Source of the DNA: an uncultured Oscillospiraceae bacterium
GTDB lineage: Bacteria; Bacillota_A; Clostridia; Oscillospirales; Oscillospiraceae
Assembly (NCBI GenBank): GCA_900757695.1
Contig: CAAEOU010000233.1
Span: 1 to 36,363 of the forward strand
Direction: 5' to 3'
DNA length: 36,363 bases
Shown here: positions 7,474-16,300 of the stretch, in pieces
How the letters are laid out: each line of letters opens with the position of its first letter
Numbering within the stretch: position 1 is the first letter of the stretch
Program-made: the position numbers and the translations under genes
Notes under the pieces: generated by a model
The model's input: only the letters and a program-made list of their open reading frames with translations
Databases searched by the model: none
What the model was told of the DNA's origin: nothing

Positions 7474-9570
7474 TTACTCTGTGGGAGTTGTGCCTGTGGA
7501 AGGATCCGCAGGAACGTCTGTGCCGGGATCCGTGGTCGTGGTATCATCTGGTACCGTGGGCTCGGTTGGGGTGTCCGGAACCGGATCCGTAGAGGGCTCA
7601 GGCGTGGGCTCAGGCGTGGGCTCGGGTGTCGGCACTTCCGAAGGGGTTGGTGCCGCAGACGGGGAAGGCTCATCCGGTTCTACGGTGGGCGTTTCCGAAG
7701 GCGCCTCGCTGGGCTCGGGCTCGTAATAACCGGAGGAATTGCCGGAGTAGCTTACCTGATCCCGCTTGCTGTATTTGCTGGTGCCCAGATTGCCCATGGC
7801 ATCCAGCGCCTCGGTGGAATCGGTGCGAACCAGATTGCCATCGCTGTCATAGACATAACGGGTGATTTTGTAGGTGTAGCCGGTATAGCCGGACTGATAG
7901 GTGCCGGTGCCATCCTTTACGATGCTCTCATAAGGCTCGGTCGCAACCCGCTCACTGTCAATCTGGACGGTATAATGATTCTCATCAGTACCCACCAGCG
8001 CAATGTTGACTTTGCCGCCGGAAACGTTTGCATCGATCCGCAGCGGATAGTTGGTGCTGTTTTTGAACTGGAAGTCTACGCTGCCAAAGTACACTGTTGC
8101 ATCAAGGCCACCGGGAACGTAGGTCACAAAGAACATGTGGGGCTCTCTGTGGACGATCTCCAGATCGGCGTACATGGCACAATAGTAGATGGTAGAAGCA
8201 ACCTGACAAATACCGCCGCCCAATGCAGGCTGAGAATCACCGGAGATATAGATGGTGCCCTCCCGATAGCCCTTCTCGGCAGTACGCTCACCCACTACGT
8301 CGTTGAAGGAGAACGTTTCGCCGGGCTGAAGCACGGTGCCGTCAATGGCCTGGCAGGCCAGACGCAGATTGGTAGTACGGCCACCGGCGGAAGCATCATA
8401 GACAGAACCATAGGAGTACAGGGTATCCCGGAACAAAACTGCTTCCAGCTGCTCCTTGGTAACTTCCGGCTGGGTCTCTTCAAACGTGAAGGTCAGGGTA
8501 TCTCCGGCGGCGGCCATGGCCAGCTCCTGATTGGCTTCGTCAAGGCCAACGGTGGGAGTGTAGCCCACGGTGCCCTCAGAAACCTCGCCGGTGTTGGAGT
8601 CATATGCGGCGTCCTTAGGCTCGGCGGAAAGCTGCTCATAGAGCTTATCCAGCGCTACGGTGGCGGGATAGGTCATGGTGTAGTCGAAGTCGATATCGCT
8701 GTAATCACCGGTAGAAAATGCGGTGGCAACCAGATTGTAAAGCGTCTCTGTATCCAGCTCCTGACCGGGGGTGCCAATGGTGACGGTAATGGTATGGGAG
8801 TCCGGATCGGTATCCACCTGAGATTCTACCAACGGAGTTGTAATTTCCTGTGCGGTGGTGTCAATGAGGTTGCGGATATAATCGGTATCCACCTGAACAG
8901 CGGTAGAAATGTCGATGTCATTGCGGCGGCGCTGTGCAGCTTTGATGGCACGGGACATGGCAAAGGGATTTGTGCTGTTGCGGCCATAGCTGTAGGCTGC
9001 ATTCACAGCCTCGTCTACATCGATCAAAACGGTGTCCTGGGCGGGGGTAAAGGTCAGCGTCTGATCGGGGAGGTTCACATTAACACTCTGCTGCTCCGTC
9101 TGAGACAGCGTGGCCTCAATGGCGGTTTTGGCTTCGTCCTTGGTCATGCCGCCTACATCGACCCCTGCCACATAGACATTGGGCAGGATCTTATCGTAGT
9201 TGACATAGCGCATGGCGTAGATGCCGATGCCGGCAAAGACAGCAATGGCAATCACCAGTGCGGCAATGAGGACAACCAGTGCAGGACTGACCTTTTTCTT
9301 CTTCTTGCGGCGTGCTGCGGCATTAGCAGGACGCTGACCGTTGGGACGCTGGCCGCTAGGACGCTGACCACTGGGGCGCTGACCACTGGGGCGCTGACCA
9401 CTGGGGCGCTGACCACTGGGGCGCTGACCAGAGGGCCTCTGACCGGAGGCGGGACGCTGGGCACTTTTGCGCTGAGCAGATGCAGAACGCTGGGACGGAG
9501 TATGAGAAGAGGCGCTCCCGGAGGATGCCTTTGGCTTATCGTTTCTTTCCTGACTGATAGTAATCTCCAC
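7474..9570 (-). CDS. VanW-family cell-surface protein with SGQRP repeats
   Basis: A 698-residue protein. Residues 1-95 are cytoplasmic, basic and repetitive: SGQRP seven times, then NGQRP, ending ARRKKKKK. A single transmembrane helix at 96-119 follows. Outside are peptidoglycan-binding-4-like regions (about 125-370, including GVDVGGMTKDEA), a VanW domain (about 380-515, with ETFSFNDVVGERT and PALGGGICQVAST), a beta-rich segment (530-610) and a Pro/Thr/Ser/Glu tail (616-698). VanW proteins occur in vancomycin-resistance clusters and as YoaR-like envelope proteins. No other van gene is here, so a resistance role is not supported and a wall-associated role is inferred. The GTG at 9570 is the first in-frame start, but AAGGTGGAG overlaps it and would fit a start a few codons downstream. 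Confidence 0.87.
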   Translation of the reverse strand: MEITISQERNDKPKASSGSASSHTPSQRSASAQRKSAQRPASGQRPSGQRPSGQRPSGQRPSGQRPSGQRPSGQRPNGQRPANAAARRKKKKKVSPALVVLIAALVIAIAVFAGIGIYAMRYVNYDKILPNVYVAGVDVGGMTKDEAKTAIEATLSQTEQQSVNVNLPDQTLTFTPAQDTVLIDVDEAVNAAYSYGRNSTNPFAMSRAIKAAQRRRNDIDISTAVQVDTDYIRNLIDTTAQEITTPLVESQVDTDPDSHTITVTIGTPGQELDTETLYNLVATAFSTGDYSDIDFDYTMTYPATVALDKLYEQLSAEPKDAAYDSNTGEVSEGTVGYTPTVGLDEANQELAMAAAGDTLTFTFEETQPEVTKEQLEAVLFRDTLYSYGSVYDASAGGRTTNLRLACQAIDGTVLQPGETFSFNDVVGERTAEKGYREGTIYISGDSQPALGGGICQVASTIYYCAMYADLEIVHREPHMFFVTYVPGGLDATVYFGSVDFQFKNSTNYPLRIDANVSGGKVNIALVGTDENHYTVQIDSERVATEPYESIVKDGTGTYQSGYTGYTYKITRYVYDSDGNLVRTDSTEALDAMGNLGTSKYSKRDQVSYSGNSSGYYEPEPSEAPSETPTVEPDEPSPSAAPTPSEVPTPEPTPEPTPEPSTDPVPDTPTEPTVPDDTTTTDPGTDVPADPSTGTTPTE
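9331..9450 (-). repeat. 15-bp coding tandem repeat (SGQRP), eight copies
   Basis: Eight consecutive 15-bp units encode NGQRP and seven SGQRP. The four units at 9361-9420 are identical except for the first base, while outer units have diverged. This implies recent slippage or recombination within the array. It is in frame, so copy-number changes would not break the protein. Confidence 0.9.
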
Positions 9571-9611
9571 CTTATCTTTTGGCAGATGGTCACTCTGCCG
9601 TATTTTATGCT

Positions 9612-9640
9612 ATTATAGCGTGGTTTTCGTATATTTGCAA
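9612..9640 (-). promoter_or_regulatory. Sigma-A promoter of the VanW-family gene
   Basis: On the minus strand TTGCAA (9640-9635), a 17-base spacer and TATAAT (9617-9612). It lies in the 104-base gap after mfd, so the gene has its own transcript start near 9605 even if mfd reads through. Confidence 0.8.
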
Positions 9641-9674
9641 TTGCTTTCGGGGAATTTGGGAAAAATGCAGGGGA

Positions 9675-12600
9675 TCATTTGCCGGATGAAGCATCTGCAT
9701 CTGTTGGAATGTGGAAGCCGGCATATTTTTTAACAAATTGCTCCGAAACCTTCAGCGGATTTTCTCCGGAGACCAGAGAAAGCGTCAGCTTTGGGCTGTC
9801 CCCGGCGGAGAAAAGCACACGCTTTTTCAGCTCGGGATCGGCACAGATGCCGCTGACTGCGCCAAAGTCGATGGTGCGGAGGGAAAAGAGAATGTTCTTT
9901 CCCTTCTGGGTGATGTCCTGAATTCCCAGTGCTGCGGCACGGGAACGCAGCAGCGCAACATTGATGAGGGCGGTGACGGGCCTTGGCGGTTCGCCATAGC
10001 GGTCAATGATCTCGTCCAGCACATCGTCTGCGTCCGATTCCTGACGAATGGAGGCGATGCGGCGGTAGAGGTCCATGCGCTGCTCACCGGAGGCCACATA
10101 GGTCTCCGGAATGTTGGCGGAGATGTTGAGGTCGGCGGAGCAGGATTTTTCCTCGGGAGGCGTTTCACCACGCTTTTCGAGAACGGCTTCTTCCAGCAGA
10201 CGAAGGTACATGTCGTATCCCACGGAGACCATATGGCCGGACTGCTCGGCACCCAGAAGGTTTCCGGCACCCCGGATCTCCAGATCACGCATGGCGATTT
10301 TGAAGCCGGAACCGAATTCAGCAAATTCCCGGATCGCTCCAAGGCGCTTTTCTGCGATTTCAGAGAGTACCTTGCCCTTGCGGAAGGTAAGGTAGGCATA
10401 GGCGTGCCGGTTGCTGCGGCCTACCCGGCCACGGAGCTGGTGCAGCTGGGAAAGTCCCAGCTTGTCGGCATCTTCAATGATCAGGGTGTTGGCATTGGGA
10501 ATATCAATGCCGGTTTCGATGATGGTGGTGCAGACCATGACCTGAATATCACCATCGGCCATCTGCTGCATCACATCACTGAGCTCTTCCTCGTTCATTT
10601 TGCCGTGGGCAATACCGAAGGAGATCTCCGGAAGCTTCTTTTGGAGCCGGGCGGTTTCCTGATAGATGGAGTCTACCCGGTTGTGCAGGTAATAAACCTG
10701 ACCGCCCCGGGAAACTTCACGGCGAATGGCATTGGCCAGAATATCGTAGTCATGCTCAATGACATAGGTCTGTACCGGATAGCGGTCCGATGGGGGCTCC
10801 TCGATGGTGGAGAGGTCCCGGAGGCCGCTGAGGGCCATGTTCAAGGTGCGGGGAATGGGTGTCGCAGAGAGCGTCAGGGTATCGACACCCTGAGAAAGCT
10901 CCTTTAGCCGCTCCTTATGGGTGACGCCAAAGCGCTGTTCCTCATCTACGATCAGAAGGCCGAGATCCTTAAACTTTACGGTTTTCTGTAAAAGCTTATG
11001 GGTGCCGACCACCAGATCTACGGTGCCCTCGGCCATGGCATGGAGCGTGGCACGCTGCTGGGCAGTGGTGCGGAACCGGGAGAGTACATCAATGTTTACC
11101 GGAAAACCGGAAAAACGCTGACGGGCGGTGATATAGTGCTGCTGGGCAAGCACCGTGGTGGGAACAAGAATGGCGCACTGCTTTCCGTCCATAATGCATT
11201 TCATGGCGGCACGGAGGGCAACCTCGGTTTTACCAAAGCCTACATCGCCGCAGAGCAGCCGATCCATGGGCGTGGTGGACTCCATATCCGCCTTGATCTC
11301 CTCAATACAGCGAAGCTGGTCATCGGTTTCGGCATAGGGGAAGCTGTCTTCAAATTCCGCCTGCCAGGGGCAGTCCGGAGAAAAGGCGTAGCCGGGCAGA
11401 CGCTTTCGCTGGGCATAGAGCTGAATGAGACCGTCAGCCAGATCCTGCGCAGCAGCTTTGGCCTTCCGCTTGGTCTTTTCCCAGGAATCGCCGCCCAATC
11501 GGCTCAGACGCACGTTGGCATCTTCGCCGCCGCCGATGTATTTTGCTACCATATCCAGCTGGGTTGCGGGAACATAGAGCACATCGGTGCCCTGATAGGC
11601 GATTTTGATATAGTCCTTGACAACGCCGCTGAGCTTCATCTGCTCCACTCCGCAGAAACGGCCAATGCCATGGGCTTCGTGCACCACCAGATCTCCCGGA
11701 GAGAGATCCGTAAAGGTGTTGAGCTTCTGACGGTTGGTGGCGGCTTTTCGGCGCTTTCTGGGGGCTCGTTTTTTGGATTGCCCGGTGAGCTGCCCCTCGG
11801 TAAGAATGGCGATCTTTAGAGAGGGGTACTCCATGCCGGCAGCAAGGGAGCCTTCCGTCAGGATGACCTCACCGGGGTGGGGAAGGTCGGTCAGCGGAAA
11901 GCTCATTCGGGCGGTAAGGCCCCGTGCCTCCATGGATTCCAGCAGCAGCTGGGCACGATGCTGGGCACCGCAGAGCACCAGAACCCGGAAGCCGCTGCTG
12001 CGGTAGTGCTCCAGATCGCTGACTGCCGTATCCAGACTGCCGCCGTAGGAGGGAAGTTGCTTGACCGCAAGGGATAAAAGTTCCTTGGGAGGCAGACTCT
12101 CCGGGAAAGCAGCGGATAAAAAGTTATCCATATAAATGACGCATTTTCCCGTGCAGATGTTGCACAGATCGTCAAAAGTCTTATAAAAATCACAGAGCTC
12201 ACCGGCCAGTGTGCCGTTTTGCAGCATGCCGTCAAGGCCCTGAGAGAGCTCGTCCAAGCGGCTGTCCAAGGTCCGTTCCACAGCCATGCGATCGGAAAAG
12301 ATCACCATGGTTTCCGGGGAAATATAGTCCATGGCGCAGGTGAAGTCCGGGTAGATCAGGGCGGCATAGCGGTCAGCGCTGGAAAACAATGCACCGCTGC
12401 GGATGGTTTCGGCGTCCTGACGAAGCGTATCCATCAGGGCCTCGTGGGGGTGCTTTCGGCGCTTCTGACGGGCGATCAGCCCGTCCAGCTGATCGGCAAG
12501 CCCAGCCCGGCCATTTGGATGAAGCTCCGGCAGCACTTCAGCGGTGGGCAGCAGCAATGCGGTATCGACATTCTCGGTGCGTCGCTGGCTGGTCACATCA

Positions 12601-13211
12601 AAATAGCCCATAGAATCCAGCTCATCGCCCCAGAATTCCGCACGGATGGGGCCGGGGGCAGCGGGAGAATAGACATCCAGAATACCGCCGCGCAGGGCAA
12701 ACTGCCCCACGCCTTCTACCAGTGTGCTGCGGCGATAGCCCAGCGCAATCAGCTTTCCGGTGAGCTCCTCCAGAGAATAACTGCCGCCGACCCGCAGGGT
12801 CAGGGTGGAAGCCCCCAGAACTGCGGGGGGGATGGTGCGGAGGCTCAGGGCCTCCGCAGAGGCCAGAAGAATGGGATATCCCTCCTGAGTCAGCTGGTGC
12901 AGCATGGCAAGCCGCTGATGCTCCCAGCCACGGGAGACCGTTCCACCCATAAGGCTCAGCTCACGAGTGGGAAAAATAGGGGGCTTTTCGCCGAGAAATC
13001 CGCTGAGCTCCTCCGACATGCGGGCGGTGGCCAGGTCGTCCTGACAGACCACCAGAATTTTGCGCCCTGTATCCTGATGCAGTGCAGCAGTCATATGTGC
13101 CCGGTGAATGGAACCGAGGCCGGTAATGGCGCAGGGAAGATTCTGCTCCGAATACTCTTTCAGAGACTGGTATTCCGGCAGTGATTTTAGTATGGTGCTT
13201 AAAAGATCCAT
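9675..13211 (-). CDS. mfd: Transcription-repair coupling factor Mfd
   Basis: An 1178-residue protein, full length for Mfd. It removes RNA polymerase stalled at DNA lesions and recruits UvrA. In order: a UvrB-like N-terminal module (about 1-350, with a degenerate Walker A as is normal for Mfd), a basic linker (KKRAPRKRRK, 480-489), the RNA polymerase-interaction CarD-like domain (about 500-570, DLVVHEAHGIGRF), the superfamily 2 translocase with Walker A GDVGFGKT (655-662) and DEEQ (756-759), and a C-terminal TRCF domain. AAGGAGG lies 6 bases before the ATG. It is last in the glmU-like-prs-pth-mfd series. No clear terminator follows it, and the VanW gene downstream has its own promoter. Confidence 0.97.
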   Translation of the reverse strand: MDLLSTILKSLPEYQSLKEYSEQNLPCAITGLGSIHRAHMTAALHQDTGRKILVVCQDDLATARMSEELSGFLGEKPPIFPTRELSLMGGTVSRGWEHQRLAMLHQLTQEGYPILLASAEALSLRTIPPAVLGASTLTLRVGGSYSLEELTGKLIALGYRRSTLVEGVGQFALRGGILDVYSPAAPGPIRAEFWGDELDSMGYFDVTSQRRTENVDTALLLPTAEVLPELHPNGRAGLADQLDGLIARQKRRKHPHEALMDTLRQDAETIRSGALFSSADRYAALIYPDFTCAMDYISPETMVIFSDRMAVERTLDSRLDELSQGLDGMLQNGTLAGELCDFYKTFDDLCNICTGKCVIYMDNFLSAAFPESLPPKELLSLAVKQLPSYGGSLDTAVSDLEHYRSSGFRVLVLCGAQHRAQLLLESMEARGLTARMSFPLTDLPHPGEVILTEGSLAAGMEYPSLKIAILTEGQLTGQSKKRAPRKRRKAATNRQKLNTFTDLSPGDLVVHEAHGIGRFCGVEQMKLSGVVKDYIKIAYQGTDVLYVPATQLDMVAKYIGGGEDANVRLSRLGGDSWEKTKRKAKAAAQDLADGLIQLYAQRKRLPGYAFSPDCPWQAEFEDSFPYAETDDQLRCIEEIKADMESTTPMDRLLCGDVGFGKTEVALRAAMKCIMDGKQCAILVPTTVLAQQHYITARQRFSGFPVNIDVLSRFRTTAQQRATLHAMAEGTVDLVVGTHKLLQKTVKFKDLGLLIVDEEQRFGVTHKERLKELSQGVDTLTLSATPIPRTLNMALSGLRDLSTIEEPPSDRYPVQTYVIEHDYDILANAIRREVSRGGQVYYLHNRVDSIYQETARLQKKLPEISFGIAHGKMNEEELSDVMQQMADGDIQVMVCTTIIETGIDIPNANTLIIEDADKLGLSQLHQLRGRVGRSNRHAYAYLTFRKGKVLSEIAEKRLGAIREFAEFGSGFKIAMRDLEIRGAGNLLGAEQSGHMVSVGYDMYLRLLEEAVLEKRGETPPEEKSCSADLNISANIPETYVASGEQRMDLYRRIASIRQESDADDVLDEIIDRYGEPPRPVTALINVALLRSRAAALGIQDITQKGKNILFSLRTIDFGAVSGICADPELKKRVLFSAGDSPKLTLSLVSGENPLKVSEQFVKKYAGFHIPTDADASSGK

Positions 13212-13235
13212 CGGAGCCTCCTTTTATCCAGACAG

Positions 13236-13275
13236 CACAGAAGGGCTGCAACCGGTCAGGGTGCAGCCTTCTGTG
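13236..13275 (-). other. Intercistronic hairpin between pth and mfd
   Basis: CACAGAAG (13236-13243) pairs with CTTCTGTG (13268-13275) and GCTGCA (13245-13250) with TGCAGC (13262-13267), with one bulged G and an inner ACCGGT. There is no T-tract on either strand, so it looks like a processing or attenuation hairpin rather than a terminator. Confidence 0.55.
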
Positions 13276-13306
13276 GTAAAATGTTTATTTGTTCCGTGGA
13301 AAGGGG

Positions 13307-13900
13307 TCACTTTCCGTTGAATTGGTTGGCAGCGGCCTCGGGGCCCTGCAAAATCAATACCTTGACGGCCTCGGCAGCCCGCTGATAGGTTTTCTCCATC
13401 AGCTCCCGCTGATCGTGGGGAAACACCCCGAGAACCCAATCAGCCAGGTCATAATCCGGGTGGGGCTTGGCGCCAACGCCGATTTTGATTCGGGGGAAGT
13501 CCTGAGAACCGGTGGAAGCGATAATACTCTTGAGACCATTATGGCCTCCGGCAGAGCCGCTCTTGCGGACACGCAGACGACCGGGATCCAGCGAGATATC
13601 ATCGGACAAAACGATGATATGCGCCGGAGGGACTTTATAGAACCGTGCGGCTGCCTGCACAGACTGGCCGCTGAGGTTCATATAGGTGGTGGGCTTCAGC
13701 AGCACCAGCTTGAGGCCGTTGAGGGACGCTTGCCCCGTGAGACCCTGAAACTTGACCCGGTCTACCTTGGCACCCAGATCATCGGCCAGCGCATCCAATG
13801 CGGCAAAGCCAACATTGTGCCGGGTGTTCCAGTATTTGCTGCCGGGATTGCCCAGCCCGACCACCAGATAATCGCAGCCGGAGGAAGATTTCAGCAGCAT
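13307..13900 (-). CDS. pth: Peptidyl-tRNA hydrolase
   Basis: A 197-residue bacterial Pth. It cleaves the ester bond of peptidyl-tRNAs that drop off ribosomes and recycles the tRNA. Visible active-site pattern: VGLGNPG with N18, TRHNVGF with catalytic H28, TTYMNLSG with N75, LSDDISL with the Asp that polarises the His (D100 or D101), and GGHNGLKS with N121. The ATG shares its first base with the TAA stop of prs (TAATG), so translation is coupled. The N-terminus is about eight residues longer than E. coli Pth. Confidence 0.97.
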   Translation of the reverse strand: MLLKSSSGCDYLVVGLGNPGSKYWNTRHNVGFAALDALADDLGAKVDRVKFQGLTGQASLNGLKLVLLKPTTYMNLSGQSVQAAARFYKVPPAHIIVLSDDISLDPGRLRVRKSGSAGGHNGLKSIIASTGSQDFPRIKIGVGAKPHPDYDLADWVLGVFPHDQRELMEKTYQRAAEAVKVLILQGPEAAANQFNGK

Positions 13901-14859
13901 TAGAACAGGGAGGAAATGGAGGTCTCCTCGTCAATGCGGGTGATGGCCTCGGCAAACATGTCGGCAACGGTCAGCTGCTTGATCTTCTCGCCGGTGTAGC
14001 CCTTGGGCATGGGGATGGTGTCGAGAATTCGGATCTCCTCAAAGTAGCTGTCCTCAATGCGCTGAAGTGCGGGGCCGGAGAGAACGCCGTGGCTTGCACA
14101 GCCATAGAGCTTGCCGGCACCGCCAACCTCACGGAGGGCCTTGCAGGCATTGCAGAGAGAACCGGCAGTGTCGATCATATCGTCGAAGATGATGCAGTCC
14201 TTGCCGCGGACATCGCCGATGATGTTCATGACCTCGCAGGAGTTGGCCTTCTGGCGGCGCTTGTCTACAATGGCAAGGCTCATGCCCACCTTGGTGGCGA
14301 ATGCACGGGCACGGGCAACGGAACCAACGTCGGGGGAGACAACGACCATGTTCTCGCGGACATCCTCGGGGAACTTGTCCAGATAGTATTTTACGAATAC
14401 AGGGTTGCCCAGCAGATTATCCACGGGAATATCAAAGAAGCCCTGGATCTGAGAGGCATGGAGGTCCATGGTCAGCACACGGTCAGCACCGGCGGTGGTG
14501 ATGAGGTTGGCCACCAGCTTTGCGGAGATGGGATCGCGGGCCTTGGCCTTACGATCCTGGCGGGCGTAGCCGAAGTAGGGGATCACAGCGGTGATACGGG
14601 CGGCGGAAGCACGGCGCAGTGCGTCGATGAGGATCAGCAGCTCCATGAGGCTGTCGTTAACGGGCTTGCAGGTGGACTGGATGACGAATACGTCGCAGCC
14701 ACGAACGGTCTCGTTAATGGAAACGGAGACCTCACCGTCAGCAAAGGTCTTTACCTCGCTGTCGCCCATGGGGATGCCCAGACGCTGACAAATGGCTTCA
14801 GCCAGCGGGCGGTTGGAATTTGCGCAAAAAATCTTGATGTCCTTGCTGTGAGAATACAT
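13900..14859 (-). CDS. prs: Ribose-phosphate pyrophosphokinase
   Basis: A 319-residue class I PRPP synthetase. It makes 5-phosphoribosyl 1-pyrophosphate from ribose 5-phosphate and ATP, feeding purine, pyrimidine, His, Trp and NAD synthesis. Motifs: FADGEVSVSI (39-48), the catalytic flexible-loop region PYFGYARQDRKAKAR (94-108), LTMDLHASQIQGFFDIP (129-145), and the ribose 5-phosphate loop FDDMIDTAGS (225-234). AGAGAGG lies before the ATG. It follows the glmU-like gene by 44 bases and overlaps pth by one base, so the three are probably one transcript. Confidence 0.97.
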   Translation of the reverse strand: MYSHSKDIKIFCANSNRPLAEAICQRLGIPMGDSEVKTFADGEVSVSINETVRGCDVFVIQSTCKPVNDSLMELLILIDALRRASAARITAVIPYFGYARQDRKAKARDPISAKLVANLITTAGADRVLTMDLHASQIQGFFDIPVDNLLGNPVFVKYYLDKFPEDVRENMVVVSPDVGSVARARAFATKVGMSLAIVDKRRQKANSCEVMNIIGDVRGKDCIIFDDMIDTAGSLCNACKALREVGGAGKLYGCASHGVLSGPALQRIEDSYFEEIRILDTIPMPKGYTGEKIKQLTVADMFAEAITRIDEETSISSLF

Positions 14860-14903
14860 GTTTTATACCTCTCTTTTCATTATTCACGGGGATACCCCAG
14901 AAT

Positions 14904-16115
14904 TTACTTCAGTTTTCCATCCTTGCGTCGCTGGTCAGCCCAGCCGGGTTTGTTGGTTTGCCGTTCCCGGGCAATGGCCAGAGAGCCTGCGGGAACGTTG
15001 TCGGTGATGGTGGAGCCGGCAGCCACATAGCTGCCCTTTCCGATGGTAACGGGAGCTACCATGTTGGTGTTGCAGCCGATGAAGCAGTCATCCTCTACGG
15101 TGCAGCGATACTTGCTCTTGCCGTCGTAGTTGACGGTGACCGTGCCGCAGCCAAGATTAATGCGCTGGCCCAGATCGGTGTCACCGACATAAGTGAGGTG
15201 GGAAATCTTGGTGCCGTTGCCGATGGTGGAGTTCTTTAGCTCCACAAAATCACCGACCTTGATATCATCTCCCACGGTGCAGCCGGGACGGACATAGGCG
15301 AAGGGGCCGACATTGGTCCGCTGCCCGATGGTGGAATCATAAATTTGGGAGGCGTTGACCGTGGAACCCTCCCCCACATGGGCGTTTTCCAGCAGAGAGT
15401 TGGGGCCGATGACGGCACCGGACGCTACCGTAGTGCTGCCTTTCAAAATAGTTCCGGGCATCAGTACGGCACCGGGGCCAACCTCGGCAAAGGGGCCGAC
15501 GTAGCAGTTGTCAAAATCCCAGATCTCTACACCGTCTGCATAGAGGTAGTAGTTCCGCAGCTTCTTAAAGATAGACTGGAAGTCTGCCACAGCACCGGGA
15601 TCGGAAATCGCCATGGCACCATCGGCCTCGGTGAGTTCTGTGCCCAACACGGAAGAAAAACGGCCAAGGTCAAAATTGGCGGCATCCATTACGGAAGCAA
15701 TGGATTCTGCGGAGACCATATAGCAGCCGCAGCCTTCCAGCATCCCGGTATCCTCGGCATCCTGTGCCACGGCCTCTACACCGCCAAGGGCCCGTCCGCC
15801 CAACAGAGCGGGCGCAGTGACCACCAGAAGCTGATCCTCAGCCCCGGAGAGGAAATCCCGAAGAACGGCAGCGTCCGGCTCCGGCCCGGTCACCGTGACA
15901 GCAGAAGCCGGGAAGCAGGCCAGTGCCGCATCCCGGAATTCGTCGTCACAGGACAGGAGAAAATCTGTGTAGCCGCTGTCGCGCATCAGACGAACCATCC
16001 AGGAAAGCAGTGGGCTGCCGCTCATGGCTTGCAGCATCAGGGGCTTTTTGAGCCCGGTGGCATCACGGTCATCCGGTAGACAAATAATCGCAGATTGCTC
16101 AGACAAACAATTCAC
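14904..16115 (-). CDS. GlmU-like protein: intact acetyltransferase, degenerate uridylyltransferase domain
   Basis: A 403-residue protein in the position of glmU (before prs-pth-mfd). The C-terminal left-handed beta-helix, from about residue 200, keeps the GlmU acetyltransferase residues: R276, K294, H306, Y309, N329 and K335, each 57 residues before E. coli R333, K351, H363, Y366, N386 and K392. It should acetylate glucosamine 1-phosphate. The N-terminal domain is about 57 residues shorter. Where GlmU has LAAGxGTRM and the following Lys, this has CLPDDRDATGLKKPL, and the GTGHA, GDVPL and GYGR motifs are also absent. Uridylyl transfer is therefore unlikely, and a separate uridylyltransferase would be needed. 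The start is uncertain: GTG at 16115 has GGAG only one base away, while TTG at 16106 has it 10 bases away. Confidence 0.88.
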   Translation of the reverse strand: MNCLSEQSAIICLPDDRDATGLKKPLMLQAMSGSPLLSWMVRLMRDSGYTDFLLSCDDEFRDAALACFPASAVTVTGPEPDAAVLRDFLSGAEDQLLVVTAPALLGGRALGGVEAVAQDAEDTGMLEGCGCYMVSAESIASVMDAANFDLGRFSSVLGTELTEADGAMAISDPGAVADFQSIFKKLRNYYLYADGVEIWDFDNCYVGPFAEVGPGAVLMPGTILKGSTTVASGAVIGPNSLLENAHVGEGSTVNASQIYDSTIGQRTNVGPFAYVRPGCTVGDDIKVGDFVELKNSTIGNGTKISHLTYVGDTDLGQRINLGCGTVTVNYDGKSKYRCTVEDDCFIGCNTNMVAPVTIGKGSYVAAGSTITDNVPAGSLAIARERQTNKPGWADQRRKDGKLK

Positions 16116-16157
16116 GCTCCAAATCTGTGAAGTATTGTATTCAACTTGTATGGTAAC

Positions 16158-16166
16158 ATTATATCA
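16158..16166 (-). promoter_or_regulatory. Extended -10 promoter for the glmU-like-prs-pth-mfd series
   Basis: The minus strand reads TGATATAAT (TGn plus perfect TATAAT), with TGTACA 17 bases upstream of the hexamer as a partial -35. The transcript would start about 35 bases before the glmU-like gene. Confidence 0.65.
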
Positions 16167-16265
16167 GGATTCCCCAGGATTGTACAGGGATGCACGGAAA
16201 AAAATCCGATGGAAATATGCTGTAAAATTGTCGAATCAGCCAAAAATCCGGAGAAGCAGCAGAAA

Positions 16266-16291
16266 GGTGCACTGCCGTGGGACAGTGCACC
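16266..16291 (-). terminator. Terminator of the hrcA-grpE-dnaK-dnaJ operon
   Basis: GGTGCACTG (16266-16274) and CAGTGCACC (16283-16291) form a perfect 9-bp stem with an 8-base loop. TTTCT follows on the minus strand. It lies 10 bases after the dnaJ stop. Confidence 0.8.
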
Positions 16292-16300
16292 ATATTTTGA

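Noticed and set aside
9331..9450. CRISPR or satellite array
   Set aside because: Units are only 15 bp without spacers and are fully in frame within a coding sequence.
7474..9570. Vancomycin-resistance locus
   Set aside because: Only a VanW-family protein is present. No ligase, dehydrogenase, dipeptidase or VanRS pair is nearby, and such proteins are common envelope proteins.
13236..13275. Intrinsic terminator between pth and mfd
   Set aside because: The hairpin is strong, but neither strand has a T-tract, so full termination is not supported.
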